Positions 7,879 to 14,450 of a stretch of DNA of 20,417 nt are shown here, piece after piece. The position numbers and the translations under genes were made by a program. The stretch comes from DASYXZ01 sp035934315 (lineage in GTDB: Bacteria > Acidobacteriota > Terriglobia > UBA7540). The notes under the pieces are model-generated. The model worked only from the letters and a program-made list of their open reading frames with translations. It made no database searches and had not been told where the DNA came from. The stretch spans positions 1-20,417 of the forward strand of contig DASYXZ010000117.1 of NCBI GenBank assembly GCA_035934315.1, read 5' to 3'. Numbering within the stretch: position 1 is the stretch's first letter; each line of letters begins with the position of its first letter.

Positions 7879-8700
7879 TTGCCGCGCCGACAGGTAATAA
7901 CTCTTACAACCGATTTTGGACTTGCTGACCACTTTGTCGGCGTCATGAAAGGCGTCATTCTGAACATCAATCCCGAGGTTGAAATCGTTGACCTCACCCA
8001 TAACATTAATTCTTATGACATATTTGACGCGGCCTACACCCTGGCGCAGAGTTACCGCTTTTTCCCCTCCAACACTCTCCACCTCGTGGTCGTCGATCCC
8101 GGTGTCGGTACCGCCCGGAGGCCGATTCTGGCGCGCACCATGGATTATAAATTCGTGGCGCCCGACAACGGCGTGCTCTCGCTCATCTACGAGCGCGAAG
8201 AAGCACTGGAAGTGCGTCACGTTACCGCCGACCATTATTTTCTGAATCCGGTGAGCAATACCTTTCATGGCCGCGATATTTTTGCCCCCATTGTGGGCTG
8301 GCTTTCAAAGGGCGTGGAGATTGATAAATTCGGCGATACGATCACCGATTTTGCCAAGTTTACGCCGCCCAAACCCAAACAGGTAAGCGACAAACTGTTA
8401 AAGGGTGTGGTGCTTAAGATTGATAAGTTCGGCAACATCATCACCAACCTCAGCCCCCAGGACGTACCCCAACTGTTCTCCGAGAATCCTCCCCCATTTA
8501 AGATTATCGTTAACGAGCAGGAAATCACGCGCCTAAATCTATCTTACTCAATGGGCAAGCCCTCCGAGATATTCGCCATGGTGGGAAGTTCGGGGTTTCT
8601 TGAGATTTGCACCAACCGTGGTTCCGCGGCAAAAACTCTTAACGTAGCCCGTGGCGCGGAGATTGGCGTGATGATGGGCGACGCTCCAGCGCCGGCTTGA
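7879..8700 (+). CDS. S-adenosylmethionine hydroxide adenosyltransferase (DUF62 / COG1912)
   Basis: Members of this family hydrolyse S-adenosylmethionine to adenosine and methionine using water/hydroxide; they are relatives of fluorinase and SalL chlorinase. The 273-residue product has the N-terminal LTTDFG (9-14) and HFVGVMKG, the VVVDPGVGTARRPI motif, APDNGVLS and NTFHGRDIFAP. The Asp-Arg-His triad described for archaeal and bacterial hydroxide adenosyltransferases matches Asp73, Arg80 and His130, with the same 7-residue Asp-Arg spacing, so hydrolysis rather than halogenation is likely. The C-terminal beta domain contains KIDKFGNIITNL. The start is TTG at 7879, favoured by GGGAGGG 4-5 nt upstream and the family N-terminus. 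It is monocistronic, divergent from rimP. Its physiological role is not well defined. Confidence 0.92.
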   Translation: MPRRQVITLTTDFGLADHFVGVMKGVILNINPEVEIVDLTHNINSYDIFDAAYTLAQSYRFFPSNTLHLVVVDPGVGTARRPILARTMDYKFVAPDNGVLSLIYEREEALEVRHVTADHYFLNPVSNTFHGRDIFAPIVGWLSKGVEIDKFGDTITDFAKFTPPKPKQVSDKLLKGVVLKIDKFGNIITNLSPQDVPQLFSENPPPFKIIVNEQEITRLNLSYSMGKPSEIFAMVGSSGFLEICTNRGSAAKTLNVARGAEIGVMMGDAPAPA

Positions 8701-8841
8701 TTGTTTTGGGATAAGCCCGCATCTGTACTTGAAAAAGTTTACCTAATAAATACAACAGCTCTCAGTTCCCCCCGCGCGAACGAGGGTGCGGAGGATACCA
8801 AGTGACATCCCGTCCTGAGCGTCCTTGAAAAGCGGCCCGGA
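8701..8841. other. Intergenic region without recognised features
   Basis: This 141-bp gap separates two convergent genes, the SAM hydroxide adenosyltransferase and the CorC-type gene. I see no hairpin with a U-tract, no repeat arm and no short ORF with a ribosome-binding site. Confidence 0.5.
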
Positions 8842-10245
8842 TCAGCGCTCAATGGGTTTTCTCTGCATAGGTTGGGGCGCCTGGGGTGTTGCGGCGCCCG
8901 CGCCAGGCGGAATGCTTGGAGCGGGCAACCTTTCCACTTTCACTTTGGCGACACGGCGGCCTTCCATTTCCGTCACGGTATAACGGCAACCCTCAAATAA
9001 AATGCTTTCCCCGCCTTTCGGAATCATGCCCAGCCGGGCGAGCATGAACCCGGCCAGGGTCGCGTATCCGGCATCGCGCGGTAAAACGATATGGTAGTCA
9101 TCCGCCAGATCGCGCAAGCTCAGGGAGGCATCCACTTCCATGATATTTTCACTCAGTTTGCGAATGACCTTCTCCTCCCCGTCATATTCGTCCTGAATCT
9201 CTCCCACGATTTGCTCCAGAACGTCTTCAATGGTTACCAGTCCCACAAAGGTCCCGAATTCATCCACCACCAGGGCCATTTGGGAATGTTTGCGGCGCGC
9301 CTCTTTCAGCATTTGGGTCAACGGCATGGTTTCCGGAACGATCATCGGCGCATGGAGGATCGAGCGCAAATCGAAGGGCGCATCGAGCGGCAAACTGTTC
9401 CGACGCCGATCCAACACTACGCGCAACAAATCTTTGGTGTAGAGAATCCCGATGATGTGGTCCGGCAATCCCTCGTAAATAGGAATGCGCGAGTGCTGGT
9501 CGTCAACAATCCGTTCGAGGAGTTGATTGAGGTCGCTGCTTAAGGGCAGGCAGGTAATCCTGGGGCGGGGCACCATGACTTCATGCACCTGGGCGTGGTG
9601 CAGATCAAAAACGCCGTGAATCATTTCTTCCTGTTCGATACCGAGCATGCCGCGCTTGCGGATGGCCGAAACAATCAGCTTGGCCTCTTCGGTGGTGTGC
9701 TGGCCCCCATGACTCTGCTCGGGGGATTGGCCAAGACCACGGAGAACGATGTCTGCCATGCCGTCCACGGCCCGAACGAGCGGTCGGGTAAAATTCAAGA
9801 ATAGATGCATGGGCCGGGCGACGATGAGGGAAGTAGATTCCGCCCGCTCATAAGCCAGTGACTTGGGGACCAACTCTCCCAGCACCATCAACAACACAGT
9901 AATAAGAAGAAAGGCTATGCCCACCGAAATCGAGTGAGCCACGACGATGGAGGCAAAGTGCTCCAGGCGCCCTTCAAGCATGCCCTCGATGACGGCAGCC
10001 ATCATGCTTTCACCCAGCCAGCCCATCAGCAGGCTGATCACCGTCATGCCAAGTTGCGTTCCTGAAATGAGCAGGCCGACATCCGAGAGTAGAGTTTGAA
10101 CCGCGCGGGCACGGGCATCGCCTTCGCGCGCCAACTGCTCAATACGCGTCCGGCGCACACTCACCAGGGCGTACTCCGCCGCGGCGAAGAAAGCATTGAG
10201 CGCGATGAGGCCGAGAATCAGCAGGCCGCGTAGCAACACAGTCAT
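8842..10245 (-). CDS. CNNM/CBS/CorC-domain membrane protein (HlyC/CorC family)
   Basis: This family (COG1253) is linked to magnesium/cobalt efflux and divalent cation homeostasis at the inner membrane; older annotations call it hemolysin. The 467-residue product starts with a hydrophobic DUF21/CNNM domain (about 1-195; ALNAFFAAAEYALVSVRRTRIEQL, then GWLGESMM and LLITVLLMVLGELVPKSLA). A paired CBS domain follows (about 215-340; HEVMVPRPRI, HSRIPIYEGLPDHIIGILYTKDLL, ALVVDEFGTFVGLVTIEDVLE), then a CorC_HlyC domain (about 355-435). The last ~25 residues are a Pro/Ala-rich tail. The start is ATG at 10243-10245. A promoter at 10267-10296 implies a 5' leader of only about 15 nt with no Shine-Dalgarno. 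The transported ion cannot be told from sequence. Confidence 0.92.
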   Translation of the reverse strand: MTVLLRGLLILGLIALNAFFAAAEYALVSVRRTRIEQLAREGDARARAVQTLLSDVGLLISGTQLGMTVISLLMGWLGESMMAAVIEGMLEGRLEHFASIVVAHSISVGIAFLLITVLLMVLGELVPKSLAYERAESTSLIVARPMHLFLNFTRPLVRAVDGMADIVLRGLGQSPEQSHGGQHTTEEAKLIVSAIRKRGMLGIEQEEMIHGVFDLHHAQVHEVMVPRPRITCLPLSSDLNQLLERIVDDQHSRIPIYEGLPDHIIGILYTKDLLRVVLDRRRNSLPLDAPFDLRSILHAPMIVPETMPLTQMLKEARRKHSQMALVVDEFGTFVGLVTIEDVLEQIVGEIQDEYDGEEKVIRKLSENIMEVDASLSLRDLADDYHIVLPRDAGYATLAGFMLARLGMIPKGGESILFEGCRYTVTEMEGRRVAKVKVERLPAPSIPPGAGAATPQAPQPMQRKPIER

Positions 10246-10266
10246 AACTTGGATGCCTGAAGATAT

Positions 10267-10296
10267 ATTCTAGCCCGAAACAAATGGGAAGTTCAA
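10267..10296 (-). promoter_or_regulatory. Candidate sigma70 promoter for the CorC-type gene
   Basis: On the minus strand, -35 TTGAAC (10296-10291), an 18-nt spacer and -10 TAGAAT (10272-10267, 5 of 6 to consensus). The start would fall near 10260, about 15 nt before the ATG, so the mRNA would be almost leaderless. Confidence 0.5.
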
Positions 10297-10379
10297 AGCG
10301 GCACAGACGAATTGCGCAACCCGGCACGCTCGTCGATCCGACCCCCACCCCACGCGCCGCCTCACCGCAGGACGAGTCC

Positions 10380-10388
10380 TGTGATAAT
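10380..10388 (+). promoter_or_regulatory. Candidate extended -10 promoter for the hydrolase-pyrKD genes
   Basis: TGTGATAAT has an extended -10 TG, one base, then GATAAT (5 of 6 to TATAAT), 27 bp before the ATG at 10416. No good -35 box is seen, as is usual for extended -10 promoters. Confidence 0.35.
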
Positions 10389-10415
10389 ATCAGCGGCGCT
10401 TCTTACACCGGTTAA

Positions 10416-11105
10416 ATGGAAAATTTTCTAACCAGCCCGATCCGTTGCTATTACGAATTGGAACTTCCCCAACGTCACAAATCCAGGAAGCGGTGGCCCC
10501 TGTTGATTGCCTTGCATGGCTTCCAGGGCGATAAGGATTCCATGATGCGCGTGGCGCGGCGCATTGCCAAAGGAAACATGGTGGTGATTTCGCTGCAAGG
10601 ACCAAATCAATTCTTCATCAATTACGGAACCAACGACCTCACCGACCCCAAGACTTATCGCGTGGGATTTGGATGGGGAACCAGTTATAAGATGGATGAA
10701 TCGATTGAATTGCACCATCACAATATCCGCAAGCTGATTGACCTCGCCGCTCGGAAGCATCGCGCGGCGCGGTCACAGGTATTTCTGCTGGCTTTTTCGC
10801 AGGCGTGCGCCTACAACTATCGCTTCGTCTTCACCCACCCTCGCGCGGTGCGCGGCGCCATTGGAGTTTGTGGGGGCGTGCCGGGCGACTGGAACGAGAA
10901 CCCGCGCTATCGCCCCGCGAGCACGCATATATTGCACATCGCTGCCACGGATGACCCGTGGTTCTCACGGGAAAAGAATCTGGAGTCTCGACGCAGGCTC
11001 GCCCAGCGTGCCGCGTCACTCGATTTCCGATTTTACAATTCGCCTCACCGCTTTCCTCGCGCGTCGATTCCCCATATTCGGAAATGGATTGAAAAGCATC
11101 TCTGA
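10416..11105 (+). CDS. Alpha/beta hydrolase, phospholipase/carboxylesterase-like
   Basis: This 229-residue cytoplasmic protein resembles small serine esterases of the carboxylesterase/YpfH group. Visible features: oxyanion region LLIALHGFQGD (29-39), nucleophile elbow LLAFSQACAYN with Ser128, an acid in AATDDPWF (Asp179 or Asp180) and His211 in YNSPHRFP, in the right order for a Ser-Asp-His triad. The elbow is A-F-S-Q-A rather than the usual G-x-S-x-G, which is unusual. No signal peptide is seen. The start is the ATG at 10416, without a clear Shine-Dalgarno but just after a candidate extended -10. It ends 101 bp before pyrK on the same strand, possibly cotranscribed. The substrate is unknown. 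Confidence 0.8.
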   Translation: MENFLTSPIRCYYELELPQRHKSRKRWPLLIALHGFQGDKDSMMRVARRIAKGNMVVISLQGPNQFFINYGTNDLTDPKTYRVGFGWGTSYKMDESIELHHHNIRKLIDLAARKHRAARSQVFLLAFSQACAYNYRFVFTHPRAVRGAIGVCGGVPGDWNENPRYRPASTHILHIAATDDPWFSREKNLESRRRLAQRAASLDFRFYNSPHRFPRASIPHIRKWIEKHL

Positions 11106-11206
11106 TAGGATGGTCCATTAGAAAGCTTCCCGGTTGGTTGGCAGTACTGTGTTCTATTTTCTTACGGTGGACGTATTCTTACACCGGAACAAAGTCTTCT
11201 GCTATC

Positions 11207-12085
11207 ATGGTCATGATGTGTGACGAAACAGTGGCCGTGGTCGAAAACCGACCCCTCACCGGCGGCCATTTCCTTTTAAGCGTTCATTCGCCTCGCCAGG
11301 CGCAAGCCACCCGGCCGGGCCAGTTTGCCATGGTGCGCCTTCTGGACCGCTCCGATGTTCTGCTGCGCCGCCCCATGAGCATTTACGATGTCAAGCCGGC
11401 GAAAACCAAAGCTGGCGGTCCCGCAGGCGTGGGACCGCGGCTACAAATCATTCAACTGCTTTACAAAATTGTGGGGCGTGGCACGCGGCTGATGGCGGGC
11501 CTCGAGCCTGGGGACAAGGTGGGTTTGATCGCGCCTCTTGGTCACGGCTTCTTTGTGGAAGAATATCTGCCTGAAGCGCAGAAGGCGAACGCAGTCCTGC
11601 ACGTTGCCGGAGGCATTGGCATCGCGGCATTGCTCCTGCCGGCGAAGGATCTGGCGCGAGCCGGAATTGAACAGCGGCTTTTCTTCGGAGGCCGAACCAG
11701 CAACGATCTGGTGGCCCTCGACGAGTTCAAACCACTGGTCAGCGAAATGGTTCTGGCAACGGAAGATGGCTCGCGAGGTCACCGCGGCTACATTACTCAT
11801 CCGCTTGAAGAATTTCTCCGGCATAACCGGGGCAAAAAATATCTGCTGATGGTTTGCGGCCCGTGGGCCATGCTCGACGCATCAGTGAGGCTCGCGAAAA
11901 AATTCGGCCACCGCTGCCTGCTCTCCATGGAGAACAGGATGGGATGCGGGGTGGGCGTTTGCCTGGGGTGCTGCATCCGAGTGGACGGCACGGGGCATGG
12001 AGCGTATCAGCGCGTCTGCACCGAGGGGCCGGTGTTTTGGTCAGAGAAAGTCATCTGGGAAAAGGAAAACATCGCCAAGGCTTAA
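11207..12085 (+). CDS. pyrK: Dihydroorotate dehydrogenase electron transfer subunit PyrK
   Basis: PyrK passes electrons between dihydroorotate dehydrogenase PyrD and NAD+ in class 1B enzymes of pyrimidine synthesis. The 292-residue product has an FAD-binding barrel with LLRRPMSIYDV, an NAD(P)-binding part with VAGGIGIAALL and LFFGGRTSNDLV, and a C-terminal [2Fe-2S] site with Cys247, Cys252, Cys255 and Cys271 (CX4CX2CX15C). The frame runs back to a TTG at 11138, but the ATG at 11207 (or 11213/11216 just after) fits the family N-terminus better; no clear Shine-Dalgarno. Residues about 69-79, between the FAD motif and QIIQLLYKIVG, form an extra Gly/Pro loop encoded by a DNA palindrome (11415-11438). 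pyrD follows 43 bp downstream. Confidence 0.93.
   Translation: MVMMCDETVAVVENRPLTGGHFLLSVHSPRQAQATRPGQFAMVRLLDRSDVLLRRPMSIYDVKPAKTKAGGPAGVGPRLQIIQLLYKIVGRGTRLMAGLEPGDKVGLIAPLGHGFFVEEYLPEAQKANAVLHVAGGIGIAALLLPAKDLARAGIEQRLFFGGRTSNDLVALDEFKPLVSEMVLATEDGSRGHRGYITHPLEEFLRHNRGKKYLLMVCGPWAMLDASVRLAKKFGHRCLLSMENRMGCGVGVCLGCCIRVDGTGHGAYQRVCTEGPVFWSEKVIWEKENIAKA
11415..11438. repeat. REP-like palindrome inside pyrK
   Basis: GCGGTCCC (11415-11422) pairs perfectly with GGGACCGC (11431-11438). With C24-G29 and one G-U pair the stem reaches 10 bp around a 4-nt AGGC loop. It is followed by GGCTACA, a tail resembling that after the palindrome at 18927. In frame it encodes an A-G-G-P-A-G-V-G-P-R loop that typical PyrK proteins lack. 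Confidence 0.5.
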
Positions 12086-12205
12086 TCCGCAGATTACACA
12101 TATTTCGCCGATACAGGAAGAAAGACAAATGGCAAAGGGCAAAAAGCATGGGGGAAAAGTAAAGACCTTCTCTCCTAAATCGGTGTCATCTGTGCAATCT
12201 GCGGA
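12086..12205. repeat. Heptad-repeat inverted element, pyrK/pyrD junction
   Basis: The left arm has four heptads: TCCGCAG, ATTACAC, ATATTTC, GCCGATA (12086-12113). The right arm has four: AATCGGT, GTCATCT, GTGCAAT, CTGCGGA (12178-12205). The reverse complement of the left arm matches the right arm at 22 of 28 positions without gaps; the outermost heptad is identical. The 64-bp middle is also partly period 7 (AATGGCA, AAGGGCA, AAAAGCA). It begins one base after the pyrK stop, carries the pyrD ribosome-binding site and start, and its right arm is read as PyrD residues 17-26. Confidence 0.75.
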
Positions 12206-13157
12206 GAAGTCTTTCTCTCCCCGCATCGACACGGAAATAGCCGGCGTCCATTTCGAGAACCCTGTCCTGACTGCGAGCGGCACGTTTGGCTACGGTCGGG
12301 AATTCGCCCACCTCATCGATTTAAACTCGCTGGGCGGCATCGTGGTAAAAGGAATCTCAGCCGAGCCGATGTCCGGCAACCCGCCCCCGCGCATTTACGA
12401 AACCGATTCCGGTATGCTCAATGCGATTGGTTTGCAAAATGTGGGCGCGAAGAAATTCCTGGAAGAGAAGCTGCCTTTCCTGCGCACGCTTCGCACGCGC
12501 TGCGTGGTGAATGTGTTCGGGTATTCAACTGAAGATTACGTCCGCGCCATCGAAATCCTGAACGTAGGCGATGGAATTGATGCCTACGAATTGAATATTT
12601 CCTGCCCTAACACCCTTTGTGGCGGGATGGTTTACGGCAACGACCCGAAACTCACGGAAGAAGTTGTGACGGCCTCGAAGCGAGCCGCGCGCTTTCCCCT
12701 GTATGTAAAGCTTTCCCCCAATGTCACCGACATCACTGTTCTTGCGCGAGCCGCCGAGTCCGCCGGTGCGGACGCGCTTTCACTGGTCAACACTTTTGTG
12801 GGCATGGCGATTGATATTGAAGCGCGCACGCCGCGCGTCTCCAACATCACCGCGGGACTCTCCGGACCCGCCATCAAGCCGGTGGCTTTGCGTATGGTTT
12901 ATCAGGTGGCGCGCGCTGTAAAAATCCCCATCATCGGCATCGGTGGCATTGCGACCGCGGAGGACGCCCTGGAATTTATCATCGCCGGAGCGTGCGCAGT
13001 GCAAGTGGGGACTGCAAATTTTTATGCTCCTGAAACTTCTCTTCGCGTCGTCGCAGGAATCCGCGACTACTGCCGGCGCAAGCGGGTCCATCTTTCCGAT
13101 CTCATCGGCAGCTTGAAGGTTTCAGGGAACATGGCGTCGAGCGCGCAGCAAAAATAA
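12129..13157 (+). CDS. pyrD: Dihydroorotate dehydrogenase, catalytic subunit (class 1B)
   Basis: PyrD oxidises dihydroorotate to orotate with FMN; with PyrK it forms the class 1B NAD-linked enzyme. Features: EIAGVHFENPVLTASGTFGYG, GGIVVKGIS, ELNISCPNTLCGG with catalytic Cys159, VKLSPNVTDI, and the FMN phosphate site IIGIGGIATAEDALEFIIAGACAVQVGT near the C-terminus. The product is 342 residues from ATG 12129, which has AGGAAG 8 nt upstream (12115-12120). The frame stays open to 11997 but the extra part overlaps pyrK out of phase. The usual family N-terminus aligns from about residue 33; the first ~32 residues are basic, Ser-rich and encoded by a heptad-repeat element, so the protein has an unusual N-terminal extension. 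In-frame GTG codons at 12183 and 12192 are alternative starts without good ribosome-binding sites. Confidence 0.93.
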   Translation: MAKGKKHGGKVKTFSPKSVSSVQSAEKSFSPRIDTEIAGVHFENPVLTASGTFGYGREFAHLIDLNSLGGIVVKGISAEPMSGNPPPRIYETDSGMLNAIGLQNVGAKKFLEEKLPFLRTLRTRCVVNVFGYSTEDYVRAIEILNVGDGIDAYELNISCPNTLCGGMVYGNDPKLTEEVVTASKRAARFPLYVKLSPNVTDITVLARAAESAGADALSLVNTFVGMAIDIEARTPRVSNITAGLSGPAIKPVALRMVYQVARAVKIPIIGIGGIATAEDALEFIIAGACAVQVGTANFYAPETSLRVVAGIRDYCRRKRVHLSDLIGSLKVSGNMASSAQQK

Positions 13158-13211
13158 TCATAATTGGTTTTTCGGAAATCGATTTGGATGCAAGCCTTAA
13201 ACAACTGTTTA

Positions 13212-13240
13212 TTGAGCAGTGCTCATCCTACTATTCATAT
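13212..13240 (+). promoter_or_regulatory. Palindromic operator-like site with candidate promoter
   Basis: TGAGCA-G-TGCTCA (13213-13225) is a perfect inverted repeat around one base, a shape typical of dimeric repressor sites. It overlaps TTGAGC (13212-13217, 4 of 6 to the -35 consensus), which is followed after 17 nt by a weak -10 TCATAT (13235-13240). If real, repressor binding would block this promoter. No regulator gene is present in the window. Confidence 0.35.
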
Positions 13241-13331
13241 GACCCACATCATGCTCGTGCAATGGGGAGCATGGTTAGGAACGAAGGGTTAAACTCTTAA
13301 AGACCCAGTGATTCAGACGCTCAACGCGAGA

Positions 13332-13378
13332 GCCAGCCTCTGACTAGGTAATAAGGAGGCGCCGGAATGGCGACTGGC
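13332..13378 (+). promoter_or_regulatory. Possible structured leader RNA sequestering a ribosome-binding site
   Basis: Stem 1 pairs GCCAG (13332-13336) with CTGGC (13374-13378). Inside it, CCTC (13337-13340) pairs with GAGG (13356-13359), hiding the Shine-Dalgarno AAGGAGG; then CGCC (13360-13363) pairs with GGCG (13369-13372), holding most of the ATG of the 36-codon ORF in its loop. The three helices abut almost without unpaired bases. The fold was found by eye, not computed, and does not match any riboswitch I know. Confidence 0.35.
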
Positions 13379-13477
13379 AGAAACTTAATTCTGGAAACTG
13401 ATATCGCCTGGAGAGCGTCAAATGATCAGGGGACTGAAGGTCATTGTCTTTGGCCGAAGTTATGTGATTTCAAATAG
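13367..13477 (+). CDS. Possible 36-residue leader peptide
   Basis: A short ORF starts ATG at 13367 with a perfect AAGGAGG (13353-13359) 7 nt upstream, the best ribosome-binding site in the region, and ends TAG at 13475-13477, 61 bp before the lipoprotein TTG start. The product begins MATGRNLILETDIAWRAS and has no recognisable domain, signal sequence or run of a single amino acid. Its start region lies inside the predicted three-way junction. It could be a regulatory upstream ORF or chance; no homologue is recognised. Confidence 0.35.
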   Translation: MATGRNLILETDIAWRASNDQGTEGHCLWPKLCDFK

Positions 13478-13538
13478 TTGCCAGAGCAGTTTGGAATTGA
13501 CACCCTTAAAGGTTCCTGTTAAATTGGAGTGTATCGAA

Positions 13539-14450
13539 TTGCGCAAAAATTTCCCTGCACCCATAAGCCATTACTGGATCACTTTGGCCCTTACCGTAGT
13601 AATTCTGGCTGCGACAGGTTGCGCGGTCAAGCGGACGACGAAGGTGGCTGTACCTCAATTGTCACCACCCCCAGTCGAAGCCTCGGCGGAAGATTTGGTA
13701 GGCCGTATCAATGCGCAGGCCGATAAAATTCAAACGCTTACGGCGACAGTTGATTTCGAGCCTACAGCCGGGTCTGTCTATTCAGGCGTGATTAAGGAAT
13801 ATCACGACGTGAAAGGTTTTATTCTGCTGAAGAGACCCGCCTTGATCCGTGTGATCGGCCAGGCGCCCATTATCCGCACCAACATCTTTGATATGGTGTC
13901 TGATGGAGAAACGTTCCGGTTGAATATACCCCCGAAGCATAAGTTCATCGTGGGAAAGACTTCCGTGACACGCCCGGCCAAGAATGCGCTGGAGAACCTG
14001 CGGCCGCAACATATTCTGGATGCTTTGCTGGTGCAGCCTATTGACCAGGCCCGGCATAAACTTTCTTTTGAGGAAGCGGAGGATAATGGACACCGGTATT
14101 ATGTGCTCACCGTTTTCCAGTCGGGGGCGACCGCGGTGATGTTCCCGGAGCGAAAGATTTGGTTTGACGGGTCCAGCCTGGACGAGGCTCGATTGCAATT
14201 CTACGGTCCCCAGGGCAATGACATTGAAGACGTTCAATATTCCAACTACCAGGATTTCCAGGGAACTCGTTATCCCACGCTGATCCAGATTACGCGGCCG
14301 GTTGAAGATTATCGCCTGGCCATTACGATTCTGAAGGCGGTTTTCAATCAGGAGATCACGCCGGAAAAATTCGATTTAAAGAAGCCGGAGGGCGCCCAAT
14401 TGGTGGAGTTGAGCGCGGTGGCCCAGCCCGAGGAAAAGCATGGAAAATAA
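13539..14450 (+). CDS. Lipoprotein with LolA/LolB-like features (DUF4292-like)
   Basis: The product is a probable lipoprotein with a fold like LolA/LolB carriers; I read this from pattern, not from a search. TTG 13539 is preferred: GGAG lies 9 nt upstream and it gives an ideal signal, with R2 and K3, a hydrophobic core (W13-A25) and lipobox-like AATGC, lipidated at Cys28 (303 residues in all). An ATG at 13422 with GGAG 8 nt upstream would place the hydrophobic stretch at about residue 52, too deep for a signal. The mature part has an N-terminal helix (AEDLVGRINAQADKIQTLTA), strands ending GFILLKRPALIRVIGQAP, FDMVSDGETFRLNIPPKHKF and repeated beta elements to the C-terminus. The last 11 bp overlap the permease gene, so translation is probably coupled. 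Confidence 0.8.
   Translation: MRKNFPAPISHYWITLALTVVILAATGCAVKRTTKVAVPQLSPPPVEASAEDLVGRINAQADKIQTLTATVDFEPTAGSVYSGVIKEYHDVKGFILLKRPALIRVIGQAPIIRTNIFDMVSDGETFRLNIPPKHKFIVGKTSVTRPAKNALENLRPQHILDALLVQPIDQARHKLSFEEAEDNGHRYYVLTVFQSGATAVMFPERKIWFDGSSLDEARLQFYGPQGNDIEDVQYSNYQDFQGTRYPTLIQITRPVEDYRLAITILKAVFNQEITPEKFDLKKPEGAQLVELSAVAQPEEKHGK

Larger units (their letters stand above)
13158..13538. other. Long leader/intergenic region before the lipoprotein-ABC operon
   Basis: These 381 bp have no large gene on either strand. They contain a 13-bp palindrome at 13213-13225 overlapping a possible -35 box, a predicted three-way-junction fold at 13332-13378, and a 36-codon ORF at 13367-13477 with a strong Shine-Dalgarno. 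No terminator for pyrD was found. Confidence 0.6.

Noticed and set aside
7561..8268. A 235-codon minus-strand ORF spanning the rimP upstream region and the SAM hydroxide adenosyltransferase gene
   Set aside because: It overlaps a clear gene, the divergent promoters and the leader hairpin, and its product has no family character.
10399..11180. Shared 12-mer TTCTTACACCGG upstream of the hydrolase gene and of pyrK
   Set aside because: Several exact 12-mer pairs are expected by chance in 20 kb, and the two copies are at different distances from their starts.
11997..12128. PyrD start at 11997 overlapping pyrK
   Set aside because: This segment is pyrK coding sequence in another frame plus repeat DNA. 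The ATG at 12129 has a well-spaced AGGAAG.
12086..12205. CRISPR-like or tRNA-like interpretation of the period-7 tracts
   Set aside because: The units are 7 bp, degenerate and arranged as inverted arms without unique spacers of constant length; no cas gene or cloverleaf is present.
13422..13538. Lipoprotein start at ATG 13422
   Set aside because: It has a fair GGAG but would bury the signal sequence about 50 residues in. TTG 13539 gives a standard lipoprotein signal. Not fully excluded.
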